Origin: Sphingomonas sp. UNC305MFCol5.2
Lineage (GTDB): Bacteria > Pseudomonadota > Alphaproteobacteria > Sphingomonadales > Sphingomonadaceae
Length of the DNA: 64,000 nt
Reading direction: 5' to 3'
NCBI RefSeq assembly: GCF_000712135.1
Contig: NZ_JOOE01000004.1
Location: 374,501 to 438,500, forward strand
How positions within the stretch are numbered: the first letter of the stretch is position 1; each line of letters opens with the position of its first letter. Position numbers and translations under genes: made by a program. Below are positions 32,866-41,331 of this stretch, piece by piece. The notes beneath the pieces are model-generated. The model made no database searches. It worked only from the letters and a program-made list of their open reading frames with translations, and was not told the origin of the DNA.

Positions 32866-34100
32866 GCGCGCTCACTTCCCGCGACGTGCTCCGCCCTGCC
32901 CCGAAGGGGCTCAAGGGATGGATGCAGAGCAAGGCATTGGCGCTGGCGCCGATCTTTTTCGGGCTGCTCCGGCGGTTCAAGCCGGTGATCAAGCTGGGCA
33001 AGAACAATTATCTCACTTCGCGCTACGACGATGTCCGCGAAGTGTTCGCCACCGATCCGGCGTTCGGCGTGATCTACAAGCCGCATCTCGACGTGATCAT
33101 GGGCGACCAGCCCTTCTTCCTCGGCATGGCGGATACCGTCCAATATCGCCACGACACCGATGCGATGCGCAAAGTGGTGCGGCCCGACGATCTGCCGAAG
33201 CTGGCGGCGCAGACCGAGGCGCTGGCCGCGCAGATCGTCGCGAAGGCGAGCGGCAAGATCGATGTGGTCGATACGCTGGTGCGGCGCGTGACCTTCACGA
33301 TGCTGGGCGATTATCTGGGCGTGCCCGATCCGTCGGGCGGCGACCTGCGTGTCTGGGGGACGCGCCTGTTCGAGTTCCAGTTCGTCGATCAGGGCAACGA
33401 TCCGGCCCTCCGCAAGGAAGTCGACGAGATCGCCCCGGCGCTGCGCATGCACATCCAGAACGAGATCGCACGCCGCCGCATCGATCCAGGCAAGGACGAC
33501 GTGCTGTCGCGCTGCCTCGCGCTGCAGGCCAAGGGCGACGCCGCCTATACCGACGATTTCATCCGCACTTCGCTGATGGGGTTCATCGTCGGGGGGCCAC
33601 CGCAGCCGCCGATGGTGGTGCCGCAGGCGATGGAACAATTGCTCCGCCGGCCCAAAGTCCTCGCCGAGGCGCAGGCCGCGGCGAGGGCCGACGATGACGA
33701 TCGCCTCGCGCGCTATGTGCTCGAGGCGATGCGGTTCGATCCGCTTGCGCCGGGCCTGCCGCGCGTGGCGCTGACGGACTGGACGCTCGGCAAGGGCACG
33801 TCGCACGCGACGACGATCCCGGCTGGCGCACAGGTGCTCGCCGCCTTCGCCTCGGCGATGATGGATTCGCGCCGGGTCGCCAATCCCAAGCTGTTCAATC
33901 CCGATCGGCCGGCGAGCGACTATATGCATTTCGGTTTCGGGCTGCACGAATGCTTCGGGCGGCACATCAACCGCGCGACACTGCACCTGATGCTCAAGCC
34001 GCTGCTCAAGCAGCCCAATCTGCGACGCGCGCCGGGACGCGAGGGCAAATTGAGCAAGAACGGCCCGTTCGCCGCGCGTCTGGTCGTCACCTACGGGTAG
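32862..34100 (+). CDS. Cytochrome P450 with atypical I-helix
   Basis: 412 residues. The haem-thiolate motif FGFGLHECFG has its Cys at residue 364, and ExxR is present as EAMR. The I-helix, which normally reads (A/G)Gx(D/E)T(T/S), is GFIVGGPPQPPMV here: the acid-alcohol pair for O2 activation is missing. Such P450s often work as peroxygenases or hydroperoxide isomerases. It follows a DyP peroxidase with a four-base overlap, which fits peroxide-linked chemistry. There is no membrane anchor. The substrate is unknown. Confidence 0.93.
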   Translation: MSALTSRDVLRPAPKGLKGWMQSKALALAPIFFGLLRRFKPVIKLGKNNYLTSRYDDVREVFATDPAFGVIYKPHLDVIMGDQPFFLGMADTVQYRHDTDAMRKVVRPDDLPKLAAQTEALAAQIVAKASGKIDVVDTLVRRVTFTMLGDYLGVPDPSGGDLRVWGTRLFEFQFVDQGNDPALRKEVDEIAPALRMHIQNEIARRRIDPGKDDVLSRCLALQAKGDAAYTDDFIRTSLMGFIVGGPPQPPMVVPQAMEQLLRRPKVLAEAQAAARADDDDRLARYVLEAMRFDPLAPGLPRVALTDWTLGKGTSHATTIPAGAQVLAAFASAMMDSRRVANPKLFNPDRPASDYMHFGFGLHECFGRHINRATLHLMLKPLLKQPNLRRAPGREGKLSKNGPFAARLVVTYG

Positions 34101-34122
34101 GTTGAGGACTCATATCAATCTT

Positions 34123-34251
34123 CGTCACCCCGGCCCCTTCGACTGCCTGCAAGGCAGGCGCTCAGGACAGGCTTGAGCCGGGGTCCCGCTGCATTCAGGT
34201 ACGGGCGGAATGGGCAGAAGAAGCGGGATCCCGGCTCAAGGCCGGGATGAC
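34123..34251. repeat. Intergenic palindromic element (family B)
   Basis: An element beginning CGTCACCCCGGCCCCTTCGA and ending GGCTCAAGGCCGGGATGACTG. Internal arms GCTTGAGCCGGGGTCCCGCT and AGCGGGATCCCGGCTCAAG are near-perfect reverse complements. It is preceded by TAGGTTGAGGACTC, which also precedes the related half-element at 58032. It fills part of the 449-base gap after the P450 gene. Confidence 0.72.
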
Positions 34252-34332
34252 TGAAATTTATCAATAGCTTGTTTAGGTTCTCACTAGCGCCGGCGCGAGT
34301 CTCGCGCCGCCGTGTTCGGACATGATTCGGAA

Positions 34333-34498
34333 ATGTTAGCGGCGCGCGCGTCCGATGGACGGCGCGCGGCTGCCATTGCGCGCCTCGCGGTTGCCGCGGA
34401 AGCGGTAAATCATTGTCGGATAACCAAAAACATCCGCGCGCAAATGTATGAGTTGACAGTCCTCAAGACGAGGCATAGCCCTATGTGACCGCTAACAT
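34333..34498. promoter_or_regulatory. Promoter with paired ATGTTAGCGG operator half-sites
   Basis: TTGACA (34453-34458), a 17-base spacer and TAGCCC (34476-34481) form a plausible sigma-70 promoter for the TonB receptor. CCGCTAACAT (34489-34498) covers the expected start point, and its exact reverse complement ATGTTAGCGG lies at 34333-34342. These resemble halves of LacI-family operators (TGTTAGCGCTAACA). Repression by a sugar-responsive LacI-type protein with looping between the two sites is an inference. Confidence 0.55.
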
Positions 34499-34549
34499 CG
34501 GCTTCATCGATGTGGCGAACGCGGCCCGGCAGAGGCCTTTGGAGGGGAT

Positions 34550-37500
34550 ATGGACGCTCGAATTGCACGTGGTTCCTCTGTGCGCGGTACCGCCGCGCTC
34601 GCCGCGATCCTGCTTGCCGGAACCGCCTGGCCCGCGCTGGCGCAGACCGCGCCCGCCGATCCGCAGACCCCGCCCGCGACCGTTGAAGAGGGGCCGGCGA
34701 ACCCCGAGGACGAGATCGTCGTCAGCGGCTATCGCGCCAGCCTCGAGAGCTCGACCCGGGCGAAGAAGGAATCGACCGGCTTCACCGACACGATCTTCGC
34801 CGAGGACATCGGCAAATTCCCCGACACCAACATCGCCGAGAGCTTCAACCGCATCCCCGGCGTGACGATCAGCCGCGAAGTGACCGGTGAGGGCCTGAGC
34901 ATCGCGATCCGCGGGCTCGGCACCAACTTCACCAAAGTGCTCCTCAACGGTGCGCCGGTGGCGGTGGCGTCGACCGGGCGGACCGATTCGCAGAACACCA
35001 ATCGCGAAGTCGATCTCGATCTGTTTCCGACGGAATTGTTCACGTCGCTGACGGTCGACAAGAGCGGCAAGGCGAGCATGATCGAGGGCGGCGCCGCGGG
35101 CACCGTCAACATGCGCAGCGCCCGTCCGTTCGACAATCCGGGCACCCACGTCACTTATGGCGGGCAGCTCACCAAGAACACCAACAGCGACAAATGGGGC
35201 TATCGCGGATCGCTGCTCGCCAGCACGACGATGGGCGATTTCGGCATATTGCTCGGCGTCGCGGGGGTGCACAATGAAGTGCGCACCACCGGCTTCGAGA
35301 CGATCGGCTGGACCAATCCCAATCTCTCCGCGGCGCAGTGCGGCGCGGCCACCGGCTGCAACCCCACCGGCGGCGGCAACTGGACGATCCCCGCGACGGT
35401 GCCCGCCAATGCCGGCAACGGGCTGACGACCGGGACGACGATCGACCAGGCATTCCTGCTCGCGCGCAATCCCGGCGCGACGATCTCGCAGATCGACAAC
35501 GGCATCATTCCGCGGCTCGGCCGGCCGATGTTCGAGGAAGGCACCAAGGAGCGGATCAACGCGATCGCCAGCCTCGAATATAAGGGCGAGAATTTCCACG
35601 CTTATGTCGACGGCATGTACGGCTGGAAGGACAACCAGCTCGAGCGTGTCGACATGAACTGGGTCGGGCGCAACGGAGCGATGATCCCCCTCAACACCAC
35701 TTATGACCGCACCGATTGCACGGCGGGCTGCGTGGTGACCGGCGGAACTTATGCCAATGCGCAGTTCTTCCTCGAGTATCGCCCGTTCCTGGAGACGGTG
35801 AAGTTCTGGGGCGTGAATCCCGGCTTCGACTTCGCCATCACCGACAGGCTGAAGCTCGACGTGCAGGGCAATTACACCAAGAGCGAATTCCACCGCGAAT
35901 CGCCGAGCGTCGTTGCGATCACCCCCGCGAGTTCGGGCGTGACGGTGACCTACGACAACAGCGGCGGCGACATACCCACGATCAGCACCAATATCGACTT
36001 GAACAATCCGGCCAGTTTCGGCTGGCCCGGCGGCCGCGTGAACATCCAGGACGAGCGACGCAAGACCGAGACCAAGGGCATCCGCGGCAATCTCACCTGG
36101 GGCGATGCGCGGCTGAACCTCAAGGTCGGCGCAGCCTATGACGACGTCTCGCGTTCGATCCGCGGCTTCGACAACAGCCAGGCCTGGCAGAACGCGGTCT
36201 GCGGCAATCGCCCGAGCGTGTTTCTGCCCAGCCCCAACACCCAGCCGCCGTGCAACGGACTGGTTCAGCCGGGCGCGGCGCCCACTGGCTACCCGACCTA
36301 TCCGGCCTTCGGCACCGGCTTCACGGCTGGGCAGACGGGCCCGGTGACCTATGCCGGCTCGCTGATATCGAACGCCCAGCTGCCCGGCTTCCTGCGGCCC
36401 ACGTCGAGCGGCTTCGTGACGGTCGACTGGGATCGCTTCAAGGCCGCGTCCAACTATGACGCCTTCCACGACAGCGCGCCCGAATCCGGCGGCTCGAACA
36501 CCGGCGCCAGCGGCGGCTATGTCCGCGAGAAGACGCTCGGTTTCTATGCCGAGATCAACGGCGACAGTCCGCTGGCCGGAGGCAACATCCAATATAATGC
36601 CGGCCTGCGCTATGTGCGGACCAAGCAGCAGATCGGCGGGCGCGTGACGGTGCCCGATCCGCGCAACGGCACCGATCCCGACGGCGCCGGTCCGCTGCCG
36701 AACACCTGCCCGGGAACCGGCAATCCGCGCGACGGCTCATGCTATCCGAACGTGGTCAACTTCATCTACACCGACTCGGATTACGACAATTGGCTGCCCT
36801 CGGCGAGCGCGGCCTTCCACATTACCGAGAATGCCGTGGTGCGTGCGGCCGCGTCGCGGACGATGACTCGGCCGAACCCCAATACGATGCTGCCCGGCCT
36901 CAATTTCTCGTCGCCCTCGGCCGACGCCGCGACGATCGGCAATCCGTCGCTCGATCCCTATCTCTCGACCAATCTGGACCTAGGCTTCGAATATTATACC
37001 GGCAAGGAAGGCTATGTCGGCTTCACGGCGTTCCGCAAGGCGCTGACCGGCTTCACCGTCAACAGTACGACCACCGTGCCGTTCGCGTCGCTGGCGCCGT
37101 TCGGGATCACCTATGACACGCTGTCGCCGACGCAGCAGGCGGCGATCAATTCCCGCGGCGGCCCGGGCAGCGCGACGATCAGCCAGCAGCAGCAAGTTAA
37201 CGCGTCGGGCACGCTCAAGGTCAACGGGCTCGAAGTCACCTGGGTGCAGCCGCTCGATTTCCTGCTCGGGCGCTATCTCGGGCTCAACGGCTTCGGCTTC
37301 AACGCGAACCTGACGCTGATCGACCAGACCGGTTCGGGCGCGGCGCCCGCAGTGGCGGTCGGCGTGGCGCCGGTGACGTACAACATCACCGGCTATTATG
37401 AACGAGGCGGGTTGAGCGTGCGGCTGTCGACCACCTTCCAGCGCGGCTCGGTCTCGTCGGACGTGAACCAGAACGGCATCGGGCTCGCGCGGCTCTATTC

Positions 37501-37702
37501 GGACGATTACCAGCAGTTCGATATGACCGCGAGCGTCGACTTCGCCGAGCTGTTCGACCTGAAATGGGCGCCGCAGCTCACGCTCGACGTGATCAACCTC
37601 ACCAAGGAGAAGCAGCGCAGCTACTTCCAGTTCGAGAACTCGGCCTTCACGCTCTACGAGCCCGGCCGCCAGGTGATGATCGGGCTCCGCGGCCGGTTCT
37701 AG
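34550..37702 (+). CDS. TonB-dependent receptor, Caulobacter-type sugar receptor
   Basis: 1050 residues. Signal peptide through WPALAQ (about residue 31), then DEIVVSGYRASLESS, a plug with FPDTNIAESFNRIPGVTISRE and IRGLGTNFTKVLLNG, and a barrel ending in Phe (LRGRF). This N-terminal pattern marks the large Caulobacter/Xanthomonas-type receptors that import oligosaccharides. A GGAGGGGAT ribosome-binding site precedes the ATG. It is followed by a terminator and a fructokinase, so a fructose-containing oligosaccharide is a likely ligand. Confidence 0.94.
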   Translation: MDARIARGSSVRGTAALAAILLAGTAWPALAQTAPADPQTPPATVEEGPANPEDEIVVSGYRASLESSTRAKKESTGFTDTIFAEDIGKFPDTNIAESFNRIPGVTISREVTGEGLSIAIRGLGTNFTKVLLNGAPVAVASTGRTDSQNTNREVDLDLFPTELFTSLTVDKSGKASMIEGGAAGTVNMRSARPFDNPGTHVTYGGQLTKNTNSDKWGYRGSLLASTTMGDFGILLGVAGVHNEVRTTGFETIGWTNPNLSAAQCGAATGCNPTGGGNWTIPATVPANAGNGLTTGTTIDQAFLLARNPGATISQIDNGIIPRLGRPMFEEGTKERINAIASLEYKGENFHAYVDGMYGWKDNQLERVDMNWVGRNGAMIPLNTTYDRTDCTAGCVVTGGTYANAQFFLEYRPFLETVKFWGVNPGFDFAITDRLKLDVQGNYTKSEFHRESPSVVAITPASSGVTVTYDNSGGDIPTISTNIDLNNPASFGWPGGRVNIQDERRKTETKGIRGNLTWGDARLNLKVGAAYDDVSRSIRGFDNSQAWQNAVCGNRPSVFLPSPNTQPPCNGLVQPGAAPTGYPTYPAFGTGFTAGQTGPVTYAGSLISNAQLPGFLRPTSSGFVTVDWDRFKAASNYDAFHDSAPESGGSNTGASGGYVREKTLGFYAEINGDSPLAGGNIQYNAGLRYVRTKQQIGGRVTVPDPRNGTDPDGAGPLPNTCPGTGNPRDGSCYPNVVNFIYTDSDYDNWLPSASAAFHITENAVVRAAASRTMTRPNPNTMLPGLNFSSPSADAATIGNPSLDPYLSTNLDLGFEYYTGKEGYVGFTAFRKALTGFTVNSTTTVPFASLAPFGITYDTLSPTQQAAINSRGGPGSATISQQQQVNASGTLKVNGLEVTWVQPLDFLLGRYLGLNGFGFNANLTLIDQTGSGAAPAVAVGVAPVTYNITGYYERGGLSVRLSTTFQRGSVSSDVNQNGIGLARLYSDDYQQFDMTASVDFAELFDLKWAPQLTLDVINLTKEKQRSYFQFENSAFTLYEPGRQVMIGLRGRF

Positions 37703-37729
37703 GGGCGCGGTCGCTTCTGTCCGCAAACT

Positions 37730-37752
37730 GGCCGCCTTCGGGCGGCCTTTTT
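37730..37752 (+). terminator. Intrinsic terminator/attenuator between receptor and fructokinase
   Basis: GGCCGCC, a TTCG loop, GGCGGCC and TTTTT: a textbook terminator 28 bases after the receptor stop and 46 bases before the kinase start. Partial read-through would give much receptor and little kinase. Confidence 0.9.
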
Positions 37753-37797
37753 GCTGCTCGCTTTCCCCCGGGTTTCGACTGAGCTACCGGAAGGACC

Positions 37798-38691
37798 ATG
37801 ACTTCAACCGCACCGCTAATCGCCGGAATAGAACTCGGCGGCACCAAATGCATCGCGTTGCTCGGCACCGGCCCGGGCGACGTGCGGACGCAGAAACTGA
37901 TCCCGACGACCGACCCGGCAACGACGCTGGCGGCGATCGAGGCCGTGCTCGACGGCTGGGAATTCGACGCGATCGGAATCGCCAGCTTCGGGCCGCTGCA
38001 ACTTGACACCGGTGCCGTCGACTATGGCGCAGTCACCGCAACCACTAAGCCCGGCTGGACCGGGACCGATCTCGTCCGGCGGCTCGAGCGGCGCTATGCA
38101 AGGCCGATCGGCTTCCAGACCGACGTCAACGGCGCCGCGCTGGCCGAAGGGCGTTGGGGCGCGGCGCAGGGGCTGGCGACGCATGCCTATCTCACCATCG
38201 GCACCGGCGTCGGCGTCGGGCTGGTCGCCGGCGGCCGACCGGTGCAGGGCGTGGCGCATGGCGAGGCCGGGCACATGCGCGTGCCGCGCGCGGCCGGCGA
38301 CACCTATCCCGGCTGGTGCCGCTTTCACGGCGATTGCGTCGAGGGATTGATCTCGGGCCCCGCGCTCGCCGAGCGCTTCGGTTGCCCGGGCAAGGAATTG
38401 CCGCATGACGGGCCCGAATGGGATTTGTTCGTCCACGATCTGGGCGGACTGCTCCACAACCTCGTCACCGTAGCCGCGCCCGAGCGGATCGCGATCGGCG
38501 GGGGCGTGATCGTGGCGCGCGAGCACCTGTTCCCGCGGCTGCGTGCGCGGCTGGCGGAGAGCCTTGGCGGCTATGGCTCGCTAGCGGGTTATGCCGGGGA
38601 ACTGGATGCGCGGCTCGGCCCGCCGGGGCTTGGCGCGATGGCGGGGCCGCTGGGGGCGCTGGCGGTGGGGCTGGGCGCGATCGGCGTTTGA
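37798..38691 (+). CDS. ROK-family sugar kinase, fructokinase type
   Basis: 297 residues. ATP-binding GIELGGTKCIALLG at the N-terminus, ASFGPLQLD, the catalytic-region DVNGAALAEGRWGAA, and GTGVGVGLVAGG. The zinc/substrate motif CRFHGDCVEGLISGPA is the form found in fructokinases (CxxHGxCxEG). It phosphorylates fructose to fructose-6-phosphate in the cytosol. It sits downstream of the sugar TonB receptor and separated from it by an attenuator-like terminator, which supports a sugar-use locus. Confidence 0.9.
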   Translation: MTSTAPLIAGIELGGTKCIALLGTGPGDVRTQKLIPTTDPATTLAAIEAVLDGWEFDAIGIASFGPLQLDTGAVDYGAVTATTKPGWTGTDLVRRLERRYARPIGFQTDVNGAALAEGRWGAAQGLATHAYLTIGTGVGVGLVAGGRPVQGVAHGEAGHMRVPRAAGDTYPGWCRFHGDCVEGLISGPALAERFGCPGKELPHDGPEWDLFVHDLGGLLHNLVTVAAPERIAIGGGVIVAREHLFPRLRARLAESLGGYGSLAGYAGELDARLGPPGLGAMAGPLGALAVGLGAIGV

Positions 38692-38714
38692 AGCGGCTCG
38701 GCTTGTCCGTTTAC

Positions 38715-38837
38715 AATCCTCCCTCCGCCAGGGGGAGGTGTCAGGCGCAGCCTGACGGGGGAGGAAGCACAGCGGCCAGTTGATCGCTTACCTCCCCCTC
38801 CGTCGCCTTCGGCGCCACGTCCCCCTGGCGGAGGATT
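38715..38837. repeat. Nested inverted-repeat element (family A, copy 2)
   Basis: Same design as 881-1012. The left end is AATCCTCCCTCCGCCAGGGG and the right end is its near-perfect complement (CCCCCTGGCGGAGGATT). The interior has TGTCAGGCGCAGCCTGACGG and paired GGGGGAGGAAGC / TACCTCCCCCTCCGTCGC segments. It again lies between convergent genes (fructokinase and AlkA). Confidence 0.82.
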
Positions 38838-38856
38838 AGAAAGTGGCTGCTTCACA

Positions 38857-39480
38857 TCAGATCACATCCATGTCGATCTTGTAATGGTGCCACGCGAAGA
38901 TCGCCGCCGCGCCGCGGTGCGGGCTCCACGGCGCCGACCATTCGCGCAACAACTTCTCCGACGGGCGCTCGGGATGGCCGAGGATGCGGCCGATCTCGAT
39001 CTGCACCGCAAGGTCGCCCGCGGGCCAGATGTCGGGACGGCCTTCGGCGAAGAGCAGATAGATTTCGGCGGACCAGCGGCCGATGCCCTTGATCCGGGTG
39101 AGCGCGGCGATCGCTTCCTCGTCGTCGGCGGGCAGATTGGCGAGGTCGAGCCGGCCGCTCGTCACTTCTTCGGCGAGGCTGCGGGCATAGCTCACTTTCT
39201 GGCGCGAAAGCCCGGCGGCGCGCAGAATCTCGTCCGAAGCGCGCGCCACCGTATTCGGATCGGTGAGGTCGCCGAGCCCCGCCGCGAGCTTGTTCCAGAT
39301 CGATTGCGCCGCGGCGACGCTGACCTGCTGGCCGACGATCGTGCGGAGCAGCGTCTCGTAGCCGCGATCGCGCAGGCGCGGGGCCGGATAGCCGGCACGC
39401 GCCAGTGCCGTGGCGAAGGCGGGCTCGACCTTGGCCAGCGCATCGATCGAGTTTCGGATCTGGGTTTCGCTCAGGCCCAT
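38857..39480 (-). CDS. DNA-3-methyladenine glycosylase II, AlkA/HhH family
   Basis: 207 residues. The helix-hairpin-helix reads LTRIKGIGRWSAEIYLLF, followed by the catalytic aspartate in WPAGDLAVQ. IVGQQVSVAAAQSIWNKL upstream is the family's conserved core. It removes alkylated purines to start base-excision repair. It lacks the N-terminal domain of E. coli AlkA, as the shorter (MAG-type) forms do. The ATG at 39480 was chosen because AAGGA lies nine bases before it; a start at 39489 is possible. Confidence 0.9.
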   Translation of the reverse strand: MGLSETQIRNSIDALAKVEPAFATALARAGYPAPRLRDRGYETLLRTIVGQQVSVAAAQSIWNKLAAGLGDLTDPNTVARASDEILRAAGLSRQKVSYARSLAEEVTSGRLDLANLPADDEEAIAALTRIKGIGRWSAEIYLLFAEGRPDIWPAGDLAVQIEIGRILGHPERPSEKLLREWSAPWSPHRGAAAIFAWHHYKIDMDVI

Positions 39481-39543
39481 GGCCGGCATCCTTGAAACGA
39501 GGGGACGAAGGCGGCATGGGAACGGCCGGCCAAGGAGAATTGC

Positions 39544-39861
39544 ATGCCCAAGCTTATCGTCGTGACCAGGGATGGGGAAGAACGCGAAGTCATGGGCGAA
39601 GCGGGTCTCAGCGTGATGGAAGTGATCCGCGACAATGGCTTCGACGAATTGCTGGCGATCTGTGGCGGCTGCTGCAGTTGCGCGACTTGCCATGTCCATG
39701 TCGATCCGGAATTTGCGGCCAAACTGCCGGTGATGAGCGAGGACGAGAATGATCTGCTCGACAGCTCCTCGGACCGCGACGAACGCTCGCGGTTGTCGTG
39801 CCAGCTCCAATTCACCCCCGCGCTGGACGGTCTCCGGGTGACGATCGCCGCCGAGGACTGA
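39544..39861 (+). CDS. 2Fe-2S ferredoxin, adrenodoxin type
   Basis: 105 residues. Cluster cysteines fit C-x5-C-x2-C...C: Cys40, Cys46, Cys49 (in [15 protein letters not shown]) and Cys86 (LSCQLQF). The VMEVIRDNG and [10 protein letters not shown] acidic regions mark the vertebrate/putidaredoxin-like class that serves P450s and Fe-S assembly. Preceded by AAGGAGAATTGC, a strong ribosome-binding site. It is a possible electron donor for the P450 5 kb upstream, but no linkage shows this. Confidence 0.93.
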   Translation: MPKLIVVTRDGEEREVMGEAGLSVMEVIRDNGFDELLAICGGCCSCATCHVHVDPEFAAKLPVMSEDENDLLDSSSDRDERSRLSCQLQFTPALDGLRVTIAAED

Positions 39862-39871
39862 GCGCCCTGCG

Positions 39872-40570
39872 CTAGAGGCCGGCCACTTTCAGCATCGCCA
39901 TCGGTGCGTCGCTACTCGTCGGTGTGACTTTCCATGTCACGCTCTTGCTCGCGCCGCTGGCCTTTGCGCCGTCCTCATTGTTCTGGCTGACGATCTCGGC
40001 ATCGGTGACCAGCGTGAAGACGCCGTCGAGCCTGGCATTGGTGTCCTCGCCCATGCCGCTCATGCCGCCGTCTTTGTTCTCCGGCTTGGCGAAGCCGGCC
40101 GCCTTGACGCGGACCATGTCCTTGCCGCGCAGCTCGATCGCGACGAAGGGGAAGATCATCCCGGCATCCTGATTATAGGGGAAGACGAAATTGTGCGTCA
40201 GCTTCCCCGTAATCTCGTAATCGACATAGAACACGCCGTCGCCGCGATATTCGACGGTGCGATAGCCCGCTTCCTTGGCGACCTTCACGGCGATGTCGCG
40301 ATATTCGGCTTCCTTCTTCGCTTTCTCGGCCGCTTTCTTGGCGGGATCGGGTGCGGGGGGCCCATCGGTGGTATTGTCGGCCAGGCCCGAGGTCGCCTCG
40401 CTCATCGCGCCGGTGATGTCGAGCGCGACGACTTCGCCCTTATAGGCATAGGTGAAGCTGCGATCGGCATGGATCGTCAGCGTCGACTGGAACTTGCCCG
40501 GCAGAAACAGGCACGCCGCGAGCGCGAGCGGCACGAGCAATGCGGCGGCGAGCGCCTTCCAGTGCTTCAT
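39872..40570 (-). CDS. Hypothetical lipoprotein
   Basis: 232 residues. The N-terminus MKHWKALAAALLVPLALAAC is a lipoprotein signal with lipobox LAAC (Cys20), so it is probably anchored to a membrane facing the periplasm. The mature part contains an Ala/Lys-rich helix (DPAKKAAEKAKKEAEYRDIA) and beta-rich segments (VEYRGDGVFYVDYEITGKL). No family was recognised. It is the gene after rlmB on the same strand, 14 bases away. Confidence 0.75.
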   Translation of the reverse strand: MKHWKALAAALLVPLALAACLFLPGKFQSTLTIHADRSFTYAYKGEVVALDITGAMSEATSGLADNTTDGPPAPDPAKKAAEKAKKEAEYRDIAVKVAKEAGYRTVEYRGDGVFYVDYEITGKLTHNFVFPYNQDAGMIFPFVAIELRGKDMVRVKAAGFAKPENKDGGMSGMGEDTNARLDGVFTLVTDAEIVSQNNEDGAKASGASKSVTWKVTPTSSDAPMAMLKVAGL

Positions 40571-40584
40571 CCTTATTCCCCCGT

Positions 40585-41331
40585 TCAGCCGCGTGCGGCG
40601 ATGGCGTAGAGCGCTACCGCGGCGGCATTCGACACGTTCAGGCTTTCCACCTTAGGCGAGATCGGCAGCCGGGCAAGCTGATCGCAATGCGCCTCGGTAT
40701 TCTGGCGCATGCCCTCGCCCTCGGCGCCGAGCACGAGGGCGATGCGCGCGTCGCCCATCACTTCGGCGAGCGTGCCCTTGGCATGGCCGGTGAGCCCGAT
40801 CCGCCAGAAGCCCGCTTCGGCGATCTCTTCGAGCGCACGCGCGAGATTGACGACGCGGACCCAGGGCACGGTTTCGAGCGTGCCCGAAGCCGAGCGTGCC
40901 AGTGAACCCGATTCGGGCGGCGCGTGCCGGTCCTGCGTGACGATGCCGAGAGCGTCGAACGCCGCCGCCGAGCGCAGCACCGCGCCGACATTATGCGGGT
41001 CGGTGACCTGATCGAGCACCACCAGCGGCCGCCGATCGTCGGCGCCCTGCTGGAGCAGATCGCCGAGCCAGATCTCCTCGAGCGGATCGACTTCGGCGAC
41101 GAGCCCCTGGTGCGGCGCGTCGCCCGGCACCAGCCGCGCGAGATCGGCGACATCGGCATAGGTGATCGGGATCACCGGCGGCAGATCGAGCGCCGCCAGC
41201 GCCTCGCGCGTGCCCCAGATCTTCCGGACGTTGCGCTCGGGATTGGCGAGCGCCGCCAGCACCGCATGCCGCCCATAGAAGCGCGGACGCGATGCCGGTG
41301 CCTGGCTCGGGCGATGACCTCTGCGGGCCAT
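40585..41331 (-). CDS. rlmB: 23S rRNA 2'-O-methyltransferase RlmB-like (SpoU/TrmH family)
   Basis: 248 residues. N-terminal ribosomal-L30-like substrate-binding domain (FYGRHAVLAALANPERNVR), then a SPOUT domain with the knot motifs VLDQVTDPHNVGAVLRSA, LVLGAEGEGMR and LPISPKVESLNVSNAAAVALY. It methylates G2251-type positions of 23S rRNA. Its ATG overlaps the upstream peptidase stop by one base (TGATG). The exact target nucleotide is assumed from the family. Confidence 0.92.
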   Translation of the reverse strand: MARRGHRPSQAPASRPRFYGRHAVLAALANPERNVRKIWGTREALAALDLPPVIPITYADVADLARLVPGDAPHQGLVAEVDPLEEIWLGDLLQQGADDRRPLVVLDQVTDPHNVGAVLRSAAAFDALGIVTQDRHAPPESGSLARSASGTLETVPWVRVVNLARALEEIAEAGFWRIGLTGHAKGTLAEVMGDARIALVLGAEGEGMRQNTEAHCDQLARLPISPKVESLNVSNAAAVALYAIAARG

